The notes beneath the pieces were generated by a model. That model was not told the DNA's origin. It ran no database searches and saw nothing but the letters and a program-made list of their open reading frames with translations. A program made the position numbers and the translations under genes. A stretch of DNA of 64,000 nucleotides. Origin: Coptis chinensis (taxonomy: Eukaryota > Streptophyta > Magnoliopsida > Ranunculales > Ranunculaceae). The stretch covers positions 88,121,001-88,185,000 of the forward strand of contig CM027377.1 of the NCBI GenBank assembly GCA_015680905.1, given 5' to 3'. Positions 44,596 through 55,127 of the stretch are shown here, one piece after another. Numbering within the stretch: the stretch's first letter is position 1; the number at the start of each line of letters is the position of its first letter.

Positions 44596-45375
44596 TTAAG
44601 CATCATCATCCTCTTCTTCATAGGACCACGGTTCTTTGGCGTCCTACCACACTATGATAACTTGCGAAGCCCTTTGCTGTGTGTCATCCACCCATGCTAA
44701 CATGTCTAGTGTGACTCGATCTGATGGGGTGTAAGGAGCAACCAAATGAGGTTGCACCTGCCATCCCGGCCAAGTCATAACTCAAAATGAACGAACCACG
44801 CAATTGGTGGGTCTCATAACTTCAACCCTAATCCAATCCGTGAACTAGGTACATAATACAGGTAAAGAACCGCGCATGATGCGGCAAACTAAAATAGGCA
44901 TAAGAAGATACTTATGCCTCATGCTATGGGCTCTCTTTAGACTAGCCACTAAAACTCTGGGAATGTCATATATGCGACGTCCCTCAGCTAAAGCAATGAA
45001 AACGTCTCCAGTGGTACTATTTGCAGAAGTAAACTACCACTCCCCTAAAATATTCATCAGGATGAATAACATGATGGTGCCTACATTCAGGGACAGGCTA
45101 CCAAGTGCTATGTTATATCGCCCTTGGTCCATTATACAAAACACCCCTCCCCCATAATACTCATGGAAACACGTATAGTCATAGAGGTATGCATTATCGG
45201 TCATATATCCCTACGTGTGTATAGGGTCAGGCAAAGGCAATCCTGAAACCAACACTACTAAAAACTTACTGAATTCTAGTGGCGTGTCATCAACTACGAT
45301 GGATAATTTTTGTTCTCCATCTTGGTTACAAAAGAAATTAACATGATTGTAGAAATAAGCAGTAAGCTCGGTGGC
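44596..45375 (-). pseudogene. ORF b remnant of E5
   Basis: The minus strand shows the same blocks as ORF b in E2/E3, decayed: FFCNQDGEQKLSIVVDDTPL-like sequence near 45330-45270 and an acidic end EEEDDDA before TAA (44596-44598). The N-terminal part is cut at the junction with E6 at about 45375. No long open frame remains. Confidence 0.5.
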
Positions 45376-45381
45376 GTCTTG

Positions 45382-46525
45382 GTTAACTGCCCAAACGCCA
45401 AACTCTGTGGACTCATGGGCTCAACTTGTTTAATTGTTCATGGAACAGTTTTACCCACCACTGAAGACAGATGAAATGCTTCACAAGATTCATTTCTTCG
45501 GCCAGAATCCTCATGAATCCTTTTCAGAGGCCTGGAATCATTTCACTGATCTTCTCATTGAATGCCCGCATCATAATCTTGCGAAAGACACACTTGTTCG
45601 TGCTTTCTTCAAGGGGCTTTCACATTATCGTAAGGAGGTTTTAGATATCATGACTGGGGGTAGTTTTCTTAGTAAAGGAGCCTTGGAGGCTTATAAATTC
45701 TTAGAAGATCAATCTAAGAAGAACAACAATTAGGGAGGTAACAATTCCTCCCGCTCCTCTCCTTCTTCTCTTGAGGTTAAATATGATCCCGAGCTTAAAA
45801 CTCTTATCGATGCCCTCACTAAAAAGGTAGATGCCATCTCTGTTCAACAACAACCCACTCTAGTCATGAACATTAACTCTACTCGTTGTAATGTCTGTTG
45901 TAGTCTTGAGCATTCCGACATCTATTGTCCTATTGTCTATGCACAAACACCACCACAACCATCACACTTCAACCAGTTAACTCAACATCAAGGACAAGGG
46001 AACTTAGGTGACCAGAATAGAGGTTTAGTACCCATAACCCAGAACTATCAACATCAAGACATGAACGCTCAACAAACTTTAATTCCAATACAACCATCTA
46101 CAAACAAAGAAGTAGTGACCTTGTTGGAGAAACAAAATCAAATTATGCAACAAAACTCCAACTTGATGAAAGATCAGCATGATCAAAACTCTAATATGAT
46201 GAAACAAACGATGCAAATGATGCAGTCTTTGTGCCAAAAGGTTATTGACATGTCTTCTAACCAAAATAATAACCAAACCGGCGTGTTTCCAAGTCAAGCA
46301 GTGCCTAATCCTAAGTTAACAAACACCGCCTTCGAAATAAAAAGTATTCAGTGTAATGGTAATATAAACCAAGGGGACCTACAGGCAGTCACTACCCTTC
46401 GTTCAGGGAGAGTAGTTGATAACCAAGTGACTATGCCTAAAGATTACCCGCAAACTAAAAATGATACCATACCAAATACTATAATAATAAACCGAAGACC
46501 CTACAACCGTAGAAGTACCGGTTAA
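45382..46525 (+). pseudogene. Athila-like gag of E6 (5'-truncated)
   Basis: It opens ASWLTAQTPNSVDSWAQLV, then a stop, and continues FMEQFYPPLKTDEMLHKIHF, ESFSEAWNHFTDLLIECPHH and GALEAYKFLEDQSKKNNN, stopping at 45731. The zinc knuckle CNVCCSLEHSDIYC is at 45886-45927, followed by a Gln/Asn/Met-rich part and TLRSGRVVDNQVTMP (46396-46440). Equivalent E3 gag is at 23753-25574. At least three frame interruptions. Confidence 0.75.
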
Positions 46526-47460
46526 ACCACAACCAAAAGGGAAAACATTACAAGACCCAATAATAGAAAGTGAAGACCCTACACCTGTAGAGGTTCCAAT
46601 ATGGACACCTAGATGGAAAACGGCTAGAGATAAAGCAAAGACTAATAATACTTTTATCCCTTCTGCTAAAAATAGCGATAAAGCACCATATCCCCAAAGA
46701 CTAGTTGTGTTTAAAAGGGCCGAGAATTTTGATGAGATTAGGGAAGTGTTTAAAAATTTGACTATAAACCTACCTTTTCTAGAAGCTATAAAAGTCTACC
46801 GACACGCTAAGTTTCTAAAAAGAGTTGTGCACCAAGGAGAGGAAAACCAACATACCCCACGAAGCATTCTTAACCGAACAATATCCCTCTTTATCTGAAC
46901 ATAACAGAATTGTTAAGTACAAAGGACCCTCGGTCGATCCCATCAGACAATGCACCGTAGGTGATACCTTCATAACAACTGCTTTATTAGACTGGGGGAA
47001 AGTGTTAACTTACTCCCTTTTTATTTATATAAACAACTAGGTCTAACAAAACTTCAACCAACCAAAATGACTTTGCGGTTAGCCGATCGTTCTATTAAGT
47101 ATGCCAAGGGTGTAGTTGAAAATATTCTCGTTAAAGTTCAGGATTTTTACTATCCGGCCGACTTTGTTATTCTTGACACGAAGTTGCTCATGATTCCATT
47201 CCCATCATCTTAGGCGCCCTTTCTTGGCAACTGCCAATGCCCAAATCAATTTGTCGGGATGGCTCAATGACTCTTTCTTTTGGAAATCTTTCGTAGAAGT
47301 TAACATGTTTAGACAAAAACAGGGGACAACTAGGTTTTCCTATAGAAGGGGAAGTGAAGTCCATTGAGAGTTTTTGTACCTCACATTAGTGCGGTGACAC
47401 TTTAGTCCCCACACTAGTAGATACCCCTCTTATGGAAGAAGACAAGGATCACAATTTCTA
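46526..47460 (+). pseudogene. Athila-like protease region of E6
   Basis: Fragments in two or three frames: EVFKNLTINLPFLEAIKVY (46745-46800), RKTNIPHEAFLTEQYPSLSE (46841-46900), then the core in which TALLDWGKVLTYSL replaces the usual ALLDLGASVNLLP because of small deletions, and LRLADRSIKYAKGVVENILV (47070-47130). The catalytic motif is lost, so it is inactive. Confidence 0.65.
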
Positions 47461-47679
47461 TTCCCTAGGCGTAGATAACATCAAGGGGGATTTCCTTCGA
47501 CTCTTTTTTGCAACCTTTCTTTTGCCATGAAGTTCTCTCCTATTGACATCCATTCATCTCTTGGCCATGACAGGAAGAAGAATTTTTAAGCCCTCTATCC
47601 CGATGATTCTTCTTACCCACCTATTGAGGAATGTCTAGTATATCTCAAGGCCTCGATGATATAGACCTAAGAACACTAG

Positions 47680-48192
47680 TTGAACACCATTCACCCACCT
47701 CACATCCTCATGTCACTCATTCACCTTCCATCACTTAATGTTCCTCGCCCTCTACCTTTTCAAAGAACCATTGAGTTTGTACTTGACCTTGGAATTTCTC
47801 CTATGCTTCATAACTATCTAAAACCAACTGGTGAAGAAGTAACACCCAAGGACAAGCCACCTGACACTTTTTCATTTTTTCCATTTTTTCCTTCTCAAAA
47901 TTATCCACATCCTACGTATCTTCCACAACCATCAATTTTCTCACGTTCATTTACTTGGCATCCCCCTCGTAGGAGGACAAAGAAGAAACTGTATGCTCGA
48001 TTAGGTTTTAGATCTATAAGGCTTTTCTCTCATTCCACTAAGCTACGTCATCGGAAATCTTGGTGCTTAATTCTATTTGATGGTGCATTCCATGTTAATT
48101 ATTTGTGGAAAGACCCACAACTTTTTCGATTGTTGATATATGGTAAATTGCATTTTAATACATATATATTAGATAAAGTCTCGAGTATCTGA
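47680..48192 (+). pseudogene. ORF c of E6
   Basis: About 170 residues open: PRPLPFQRTIEFVLDLGISP, FFPFFPSQNYPHPTYLPQPS, RRRTKKKLYARLGFRSIRLF, RHRKSWCLILFDGAFHVNYL and PQLFRLLIYGKLHFNTYI. It matches ORF c of E3 (22324-22968) along its length and lies at the same place after the protease. That two copies keep the same proline-rich, basic and aromatic blocks suggests a real coding segment. No known domain recognised. Confidence 0.5.
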
Positions 48193-50526
48193 CTATAAAA
48201 GACTCATTTTATTCTTCGGTGTACTACATTCCAATCTTATGTTATGGGAGTGCACCATTAAGGCAACCGGACCCACCTTTTGGAGTGAGTGGTTGTAAGT
48301 GTCGGATTCTTAGTCTACGTTTCATGTGACTCATGCATTTATCTCTTGCACTTTTTCTCGTGGATTGAGTAGTGCTTCTCTATGGAGTGAGTTTCATTTT
48401 TATTTCTTTATCATAATTTTGTTTTGTTTTTCTAAAAATCAAACATATAAAAACTAAATAAAATAAAAACATAAACATATATTAGTAAGTCTAGGGAATC
48501 GACTTTAAAAGACCCAAGTTTTATGACAATACCAACTTTCTGGAGTATAGGCCAAACAAAATTTTCAAACTTAAAAAGAGTTTTCCAATTTTGTTTGGGG
48601 GTGGCGTATTTTAGTATTCATTTCAAATCATGTTGCCACCCTAAGCCTGTCATGTTTACTCCAGTAGAGTTTGTGCTTCATATTATCATATTATCTTTAC
48701 AATATTTCTGTTACAGGTACTGCCAATTTTTGCCACGTTTCTATGGCAAATTCTTTCCTTATCTCTTTACACTTTGAGGACAAAGCGTTCGATTGTTTGA
48801 GGGTGGGATAGAAACATTTGCAAAAATTAGACACTTTTAGGATGTAAATTACGCACTTTTATTTATAAAAATTAGTTAGTTACATAATTTAATTGTGCTA
48901 TTGAATTGTTTCATGAACCCCCTTCTCCCAAATTGTTTGGGGGTGGTATAGAAACACGATGTAAATGTTAAGCACATATTAGGTTGTATATTACGTATTA
49001 TTTGTCTTAAAAATAATAAAAATAAAAATAAAAAATAAAAATAAAAAGTTTATGCTATACACTTAGGAATATTGGTATTGTTTATTTTTCTATGCTCTTA
49101 ATAATCTAGAAGTCTCACGTAGCTTTTGCATTAGAATAGTTTTTAGAAACTTAGGTTAATATGTAGGTAATAATCTTTGCATCTATCTATAAATATATTA
49201 CATGAGTATCTATGATTGTTTGGCAGTAAGTTTCTGAAATCTAGGCTAGAGTACTTATTCTACAAATCCTATGAGAATATAGCCTAAAGCCTTATATGAG
49301 TGAAACATTTGAGAAATGACACAAGGGAGAAGTATATTCCGAATAGAGAAATCACACGTCCACTTGCTTGATCACTATGCTATATCCTAAGCGAGAATTT
49401 AGGCCCTCTTTGGATCGATATAGCCAGAAATTCAAACCTATGAATTATTTTCCGCTAGTCGCCCCTCTGAGCCTTTCTTTAGCCCTTCATAAACCACAAA
49501 TCCTTTACCCTGTTACAAAAACAAAACAAAATAAAAAATTCAACCTACCCAATTTAGATAAGTCTGAGAATAGAATGAGGAAGAAAGAAGAAGAGAAAAA
49601 CCTGTGTAAACAGAAATTAGTTAGTTGCTTCAGAAAAGAAAAATAAAAGAAGTTTCCATCCAAAGAAAGGAAAAGAAAAAGAAAAGAAGTTTCCATCCAA
49701 AGAAAAGAAAAGAAAAAGAAAAATAGAAATAAAATAAAAACTCCAAAAATAGAATAAAAGGAGTCGAAAAGCCAAAAGAAAAAAGCTAAGGATGGAAACA
49801 AAGTGTAGAAGCAAAAGAACAAGGTTTTCTCTAGTTACGTAATATGAAGACCCTATTATCTCAGACTTGTCTTTTTGAATATCCGTTTCCTTCATTCTTA
49901 AACCATCTCCTAATCCCCACAACACCTAATAAAGACCTCTAGCTCAATTAGGAATAGGTTAGTGGGATAGTAAGTGGCAGATGTGTTTGATCAACTTCGG
50001 CTTCCTTCTGTGTCATAGAGATTGTAAGGTAAAGTATGCCCACTGCACACTGGAGTAGCAAAACTTGAGTGGAAAAATCAGAGTGATTTTTGTCTTGACT
50101 TTTATGTGAGAACCTACTTAAGGACACTATTCCAAAGTTTCAGAAACGGACCTGTTACTGCATTTCATAGCATTACTCATTGTATATATGTTTATTCGTA
50201 GATGATTGATTATTATGCATATATTAGCTTAGGTTTCGACATGATTATTCTGTATTCATTGCTAGTGAGATGTATAGATAATTGAGACATAAATAAGGAA
50301 ACAATAGTTTTATTTCTTAGTTGTTGTAGTATAGATGAAGTTTGTGAGTACCTTCACTGGAAAACTCTCACGAGGCTATAACTCGTCTACTAGGGAATTC
50401 CTAGTGGTTTAAGGCCTTGTTGCATATGGTCAATGCAATCGCACTCAGCGAAACGTGAGTAGATAGAACTCCATTTTTTGTCACTTATTCTAATTTCTCA
50501 TCTTTGCTTGAGGACAAGCAAAATGC
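48193..50526 (+). other. 3' noncoding region of E6 with repeated polypurine-like modules
   Basis: No gene seen. Modules lie at 48590-48604 (TTGTTTGGGGGTGG), 48775-48811 (GAGGACAAAGC with TTGTTTGAGGGTGGG) and 48936-48953 (AAATTGTTTGGGGGTGG). From about 49050 it is collinear with the 3' noncoding region of E2. AATAAAAATAAAA-type repeats lie at 49010-49046. Confidence 0.65.
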
Positions 50527-50541
50527 TGTTTGGGGGTGGTT
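50527..50541 (+). promoter_or_regulatory. Polypurine tract of E6
   Basis: TGTTTGGGGGTGGTT directly precedes TGATAAGAGCCC; the box GAGGACAAGCAAAATGC is upstream. Confidence 0.8.
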
Positions 50542-51579
50542 TGATAAGAGCCCAAAACTGTAGTTTTAACCCCTTAACCATCATACTTTTAGACCAATTA
50601 TGTGAGTAATAATTAAGAGTTAATACTGATTACGTGTTTTTATGCATTTCAGACTTTAAAGTCCATTATGTGCAGAAATGTGCCACTTTAGCGAGATAAA
50701 GGAGCAAAGGTCGGTTGCTAAGGAGTTCTGTGAATAATGGCCAAGATTCAAGGAGACAAAGCCTTTGTAAAGCCAGGTCAAAAGCTGAAAAGTCAACAAG
50801 GGCAGAAACAGTGCACAAGTCAGCAGAACTTCTGAAGGCCGTATCTTTGGACTCAGATCTCGGAATTGGGAGTATCTTATGTCAAAACGACCATCTCGGA
50901 AAGAGCTTTCCAATGGTCCAAGCCTTGACCCAATTAGAGGAGCAAAAGTGGACGAAATATCTGTCGAAGCCAACTGCAGCTGAAGAGCCCATTTTAGACT
51001 AAAGAAATTGGGTTTTGGGCCCGATTTTCTGGCCCAAAACATGGCTCCAAGCCCATGCACGATTTTTGGATCTGAAAGTATAAAAGCAAGAGCTTGACTC
51101 TTTGTTAAGGGTAGATAGTTAGGTTGGAAAATAAATTAGGTTAGGATAAGAAAAGTAGCCATTAAACCTTAGTTCTAGATCTAGTTTTAGATTAATTAAT
51201 TAGTTTTTATTCTTGCCTTAAATTTAGTATTAAATTATTGTTATTGCTATTCTATTAGATTTATAAAGTTAATTACTTATTCCATAATGACATGTTCTTA
51301 TTATTGTTCTTGTGTTGGGAATGGTAGTATAGAAATTTCACATCAAATCATTACTCTCACCATTGTTCCTTTTGGGTTTGATTAGTTGAATTTAATTTAA
51401 GTCTAGACAGTTGAGAGTGGAACGAATCCTTACTCATTATTTTGCATGATTATGTTTTGAGAGTAAGAAGAATTGATTTAAACGTAAGAACGGTAGGATT
51501 ACGTATTAGTGATGTTAACATTAATATTTAGGATTCTATTATTTTTACGGTTATCATGTTTCTTGTCTGAATCTTGACA
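50542..51579 (+). repeat. LTR between E6 and E7, apparently chimeric
   Basis: It begins TGATAAGAGCCC after the E6 polypurine tract and matches the main LTR family well to about 51110, including the TATAAAA-type box (51078-51085). Beyond that it diverges and is shorter than usual, ending ATCTTGACA at 51579, followed by AA and TGGACTATCGTC in the place of a primer site. It therefore serves as 3' LTR of E6 and has the position of a 5' LTR for E7. Confidence 0.55.
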
Positions 51580-51844
51580 AATGGACTATCGTCTGTGGGC
51601 CGTGGTACTTAAGCAATCCATGTTACTCACCATAACCCTAGAAGAGACAGCTTTAGACAACGAGCGAGATACTAGCTGCAAAGCCCAACCCAGTTGAAGG
51701 AAAGTAGTTTTGCATATTAGTATAATTTAGAATAGTTGCATATTAGTTTAATTGCATTCAAGCATAGTAGGATAGTTTTCATCATCTTCGCATAGCAAGA
51801 ATACTAGACATGATTGATACAATGGCCGTAATGATGGAGGTGTT

Positions 51845-53553
51845 GTGGACACCAATAATCCTAAAGATATCCCATCCATGCAAGTACAAAAGAGGAAGAA
51901 GCTGAGTGATTTCTATTCACCAATCAATGGAGACCCACCTAGCAGTATTGTTTTTCCAGAGACAGAGTCTAATCAGTTTGAACTTAGAGCATCAGTAATC
52001 TCTATGCTTCCAAAGTTCAATGGTTCAGACAATGTTCAGCCATATGTTCACATGAACAAATTTCTATCAGTCCTCAGAACTTTCAAGAACCAGAATATCA
52101 AAGATGAGAGTATCAAGTTGATTCTTTTTCCGCTCTCACTCGAAGGTAAAGCCTTTAAATGGTTAACTGCACAGCCAATCAATTCAATAGACAACTGGGA
52201 GAAGTTGAGAACAAAGTTTATGAACAAGTTCTACCCACCCCAGAAGACAGATGCCATGCAGCAAGCCATCAGCAATTTCAAAGGGAAGGTGACTGAAGAA
52301 TATCATCAAAGCTGGGAGAAATTCAATAATTTGCTAGTCTCATGTCCACATCATGGAACGACAAGAGCACACTGGCTCATTTTTTCTATCGAGGACTTTC
52401 GATGATGAACAAGTAGATGATACAGTCAATGCACAAAGGCAAGTTTACATCAATGGATGGAGAGGAAGCTTACAACTTTCTCGAGAATTTAGCTGAAAAA
52501 ACACAACAGTGGACTACTAGCATCGAAGATGTCGCTAGCATGGAGGGGGAGCCAAAGCAATTTGGGTACCAAGCACATGAACAAGCAGATCAAGAACTGA
52601 AGTCTACATTGTCCAGCCTGGCCACCAGTATTGAAACGAAATTCAACCAGTTCTCTATGAATCCCTCCAAGATCAACAAGTTTCAAGCTAAATCTCTCCC
52701 AATCATGCAAGCTAGCCAATACTGTGAAGTCTGTTCGGACACTTCTCATGCAACTCTAGAATGTCCTGGTTACTATCAACATGCATCAGTTGGAGAGTAC
52801 AATGTGAACTCATTTCAGAGGCCCAACCAAGGTGGTAATAACTTTCAAGACAATTATTGGAGACAGAACACTAGACCCCCAGGTTCTCAAGATCAAAGTT
52901 ATATTCCACAGACAAGTCAAGCTTCACAGTTGGTTCCTTAACAACAATTATACTCTCAGCAGAATTCCAATACAAGTGGAGAGTTAGTGCCTAATCCTAG
53001 GAGAAATTATGCTGCACCTGCCAACTTGGAGAATGCTATTACTTTGCTATCACAGAAAAATCAGAAGTTTGAAAATGTTCTAGAGCTTATTGCACAGTCT
53101 CAGCTCAATTATCTCCAGCAATCTCAGGCAAGTCAATGTTCTAGAATGGAGTCTCTAGAAGCTAAGGTCGACCAACTCACTATTGCTTTGTCTGTAAAGA
53201 CACAAGCTACTCAACCTAGCTTATTGGAACCGATATCGAGGAGTGAAGATGTATGCCACATTGGGACAACTTCTAGTAATGATCACCTCCATAATTATGT
53301 TAGCTTAGTTACTACTCTCAGATCAGGATTGAAGATAGACAACAAGGTTGACTTACCTTCTCATGATGACATTACTACAGAGCAATCGGTCAAGATTTCA
53401 AATGAAGTTCAAAAGGAAGTGGGGGAAATCCTTTCCACTCCTATTTGTCAAGATGACCAAGACAAGATATGCAAGAATGCCGAAGAGAAAGAAGAGCAGA
53501 CACATGCTGATGTGTTTGTACCAAAGGCACCTTTTCCTATGGTTTTTGCTTAA
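51845..53553 (+). pseudogene. Athila-like gag of E7
   Basis: Three consecutive frames: 51845-52405 (KLSDFYSPINGDPPSSIV, FELRASVISMLPKFNG, FMNKFYPPQKTDAMQQAI), 52417-52941 with the zinc knuckle CEVCSDTSHATLEC at 52732-52773, and 52987-53553 with the coiled-coil-like MESLEAKVDQLTIALSVK. No ATG is in frame at the start; the frame opens after a stop at 51815, so the true start is lost or spliced. Two frame breaks only, fewer than in E3. Confidence 0.75.
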
Positions 53554-53580
53554 AGCAAAAAGGACAAGCAATTTTTAGAG

Positions 53581-54273
53581 ATGAAGGAGGCATTTGAGAA
53601 AGATAACATCAATATCCCTTTTCTTAAAGCGATCAAGCAGTTGCCATCATATGCCAAATTCTTGAAGGATGCATGCAACATAAAGAGAAGTACTCATGTT
53701 CCGAAGCGAGTGTTTCTAGCTGGACAAACAACATCTATTATCCATCAACAACCTCCAGTCAAGCTCAAAGATCTAGGAAGTCCTACAATATCATGCAAGA
53801 TAGGAGAAAAATTCATGGGTAATGCTCTTTTAGACCTTGGTGCTAGTGTTAATCTCTTGCCATATCATGTGTACCAAGCATTGGGCCTGGAGAACCTAAA
53901 TCCTACACAAGTCAAATTGAAGTTAGTTGACCGCTCTACCAAGATTCCCAGAGGCATAGTTGAGGATGTTCTTGTTCAAGTAGCTGATTTCTACTATCCA
54001 GTGGATTTCATTGTGATAGACACCCAGGAAGCCTTTGATAAAATACCAATTATTCTAGGCCGACCTTTCCTCGCTACCGCAAAAGCTTTGATAAATTGTC
54101 ACAACGGTGAAATGAAGATCAACTTTGGTAAGATGTTGATGGACATAAATATCTTTCACCTGTTGAATAAAGATTGTGATGACGCCAAAGGTGAAGAGGT
54201 GTACTTCCTTGATAGCATGATACAAGAATTCGTCCCATTCGAAGATACAATTGAAAGTGCTCAATCTACGTAA
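53581..54273 (+). pseudogene. Athila-like protease of E7
   Basis: About 230 residues open: DNINIPFLKAIKQLPSYAKF, then the aspartic protease core ALLDLGASVNLLPYHVYQAL, LVDRSTKIPRGIVEDVLVQV, DFYYPVDFIVIDTQ and PIILGRPFLATAKALINCHN. All protease landmarks are intact in this copy. The frame ends at 54273 with no entry into reverse transcriptase, and the stop between gag and protease (53551-53553) breaks the polyprotein. Confidence 0.75.
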
Positions 54274-54423
54274 AATCGTGATGAACCCGGAACCCCACCA
54301 CGAGGCATTACTAGCCATGTTCTTGGAATCTCTCAGAGAAAATTCAAGATTTAAGTGAGCAAATTATGGAAAATTGATGAGAGAGAGTATCATACCTTGA
54401 GAAGATGAACTCTACATTTCGGG

Positions 54424-54924
54424 ATGAACAACGGACTTACGTCGGAAAAATCGGTTACTAGAGAATCAAATTTTAAAGAAGTTTTGGAAAAACAACAGAA
54501 TCTAGAAACTGAAATGAGTCTTCTGAAGCAGAAAGTGGACCATATTGATAAGAAGTATTGCACTGTTGAAGCCTCTTCTACACCATCATTGTCGGAACGA
54601 GAGAAGTATGTGAACCAGTCCACCGCCCACCTTGAGCACAGTCAGCCAGACATCCATTATCATTATTGTGGTGGTAAAGGGCATATCAGATATTATTGTC
54701 CTGTTAGAAAGAAAGATTTTTGTCAATCTTCTACACAGAGGAACCACAAGGCTTATCACACAATCATCAGACTTGAAATAGTTCAAGGTAGAAAAGCAAC
54801 TTCACCAGCAATCTTTCCAGCATATCAAGGAGTATTTTTGACAACCTACAAGGTGAGACCTCCTCGTCCTCCAAACATTCGTCAGATTTGGGTAAGAAAA
54901 TCTGCTCTCCTCACTCCAAATTGA
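54424..54924 (+). CDS. ORF d of E7: coiled coil plus copia-like zinc knuckle
   Basis: A 166-residue open frame starting MNNGLTSEKSV. Residues about 20-45 (VLEKQQNLETEMSLLKQKVD) look like a short coiled coil. Residues about 75-92 contain HYHYCGGKGHIRYYC, a zinc-knuckle-like motif with the first Cys replaced, and near the end IRQIWVRKS. The combination of a C-G-x2-G-H-I-R-x2-C knuckle with a WVRKS-type end recalls the gag-protease junction of plant Ty1/copia elements, not Athila gag, which has its own knuckle upstream. So this may be a captured copia fragment. That reading is inference; the ORF is intact but its function is unknown. Confidence 0.45.
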   Translation: MNNGLTSEKSVTRESNFKEVLEKQQNLETEMSLLKQKVDHIDKKYCTVEASSTPSLSEREKYVNQSTAHLEHSQPDIHYHYCGGKGHIRYYCPVRKKDFCQSSTQRNHKAYHTIIRLEIVQGRKATSPAIFPAYQGVFLTTYKVRPPRPPNIRQIWVRKSALLTPN

Positions 54925-55113
54925 TAATGCATGATATATAGTTTTAGGGATCTGACTTAAAAAGACCTAACAAAAAAAAAAAAAATCTTGGTAAAAGGAA
55001 ATGTTCTTATTTTTTGGATTAATTTTGATATTCGGCATCAATGGTAACATCTTCCCTTTTTCTCATTCATTTCATTTACTTAATTTCTATACATTGATGA
55101 CAATGCATATGTT

Positions 55114-55127
55114 AAGTTGGGGGAGGG
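55114..55127 (+). promoter_or_regulatory. Polypurine tract of E7
   Basis: AAGTTGGGGGAGGG follows GACAATGCATATGTT, the usual Athila 3' arrangement, and directly precedes TGTACTTGAG, the likely LTR start. Confidence 0.65.

Larger units (their letters stand above)
37746..45375 (-). mobile_element. E5: 3' half of a non-autonomous Athila-like element
   Basis: On the minus strand the visible order is an ORF b remnant (45375-44596), a spacer interrupted by a solo LTR (41047-44524), a polypurine-like module, the 3' noncoding region, the polypurine tract and the 3' LTR. It is collinear with E3 and E2 but more diverged. The 5' side ends abruptly near 45375 against E6, which points the other way. Confidence 0.75.
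45376..50541 (+). mobile_element. E6: internal region of a non-autonomous Athila-like element
   Basis: On the plus strand it begins abruptly inside gag (CGTCTTGGTTAAC at 45382) and continues through protease, ORF c, several polypurine-like modules, the 3' noncoding region and the polypurine tract into an LTR at 50542. ORF a and ORF b are not present between ORF c and the 3' noncoding region. No pol domains are seen. The left end meets E5 in opposite orientation without a visible LTR or duplication, so a rearrangement joined them. Confidence 0.75.

Noticed and set aside
49505..49925. Two long minus-strand ORFs rich in Phe, Leu and Ser
   Set aside because: They are translations of purine-rich noncoding DNA in the 3' region of E6; the equivalent regions in E2, E3 and E5 are broken differently.
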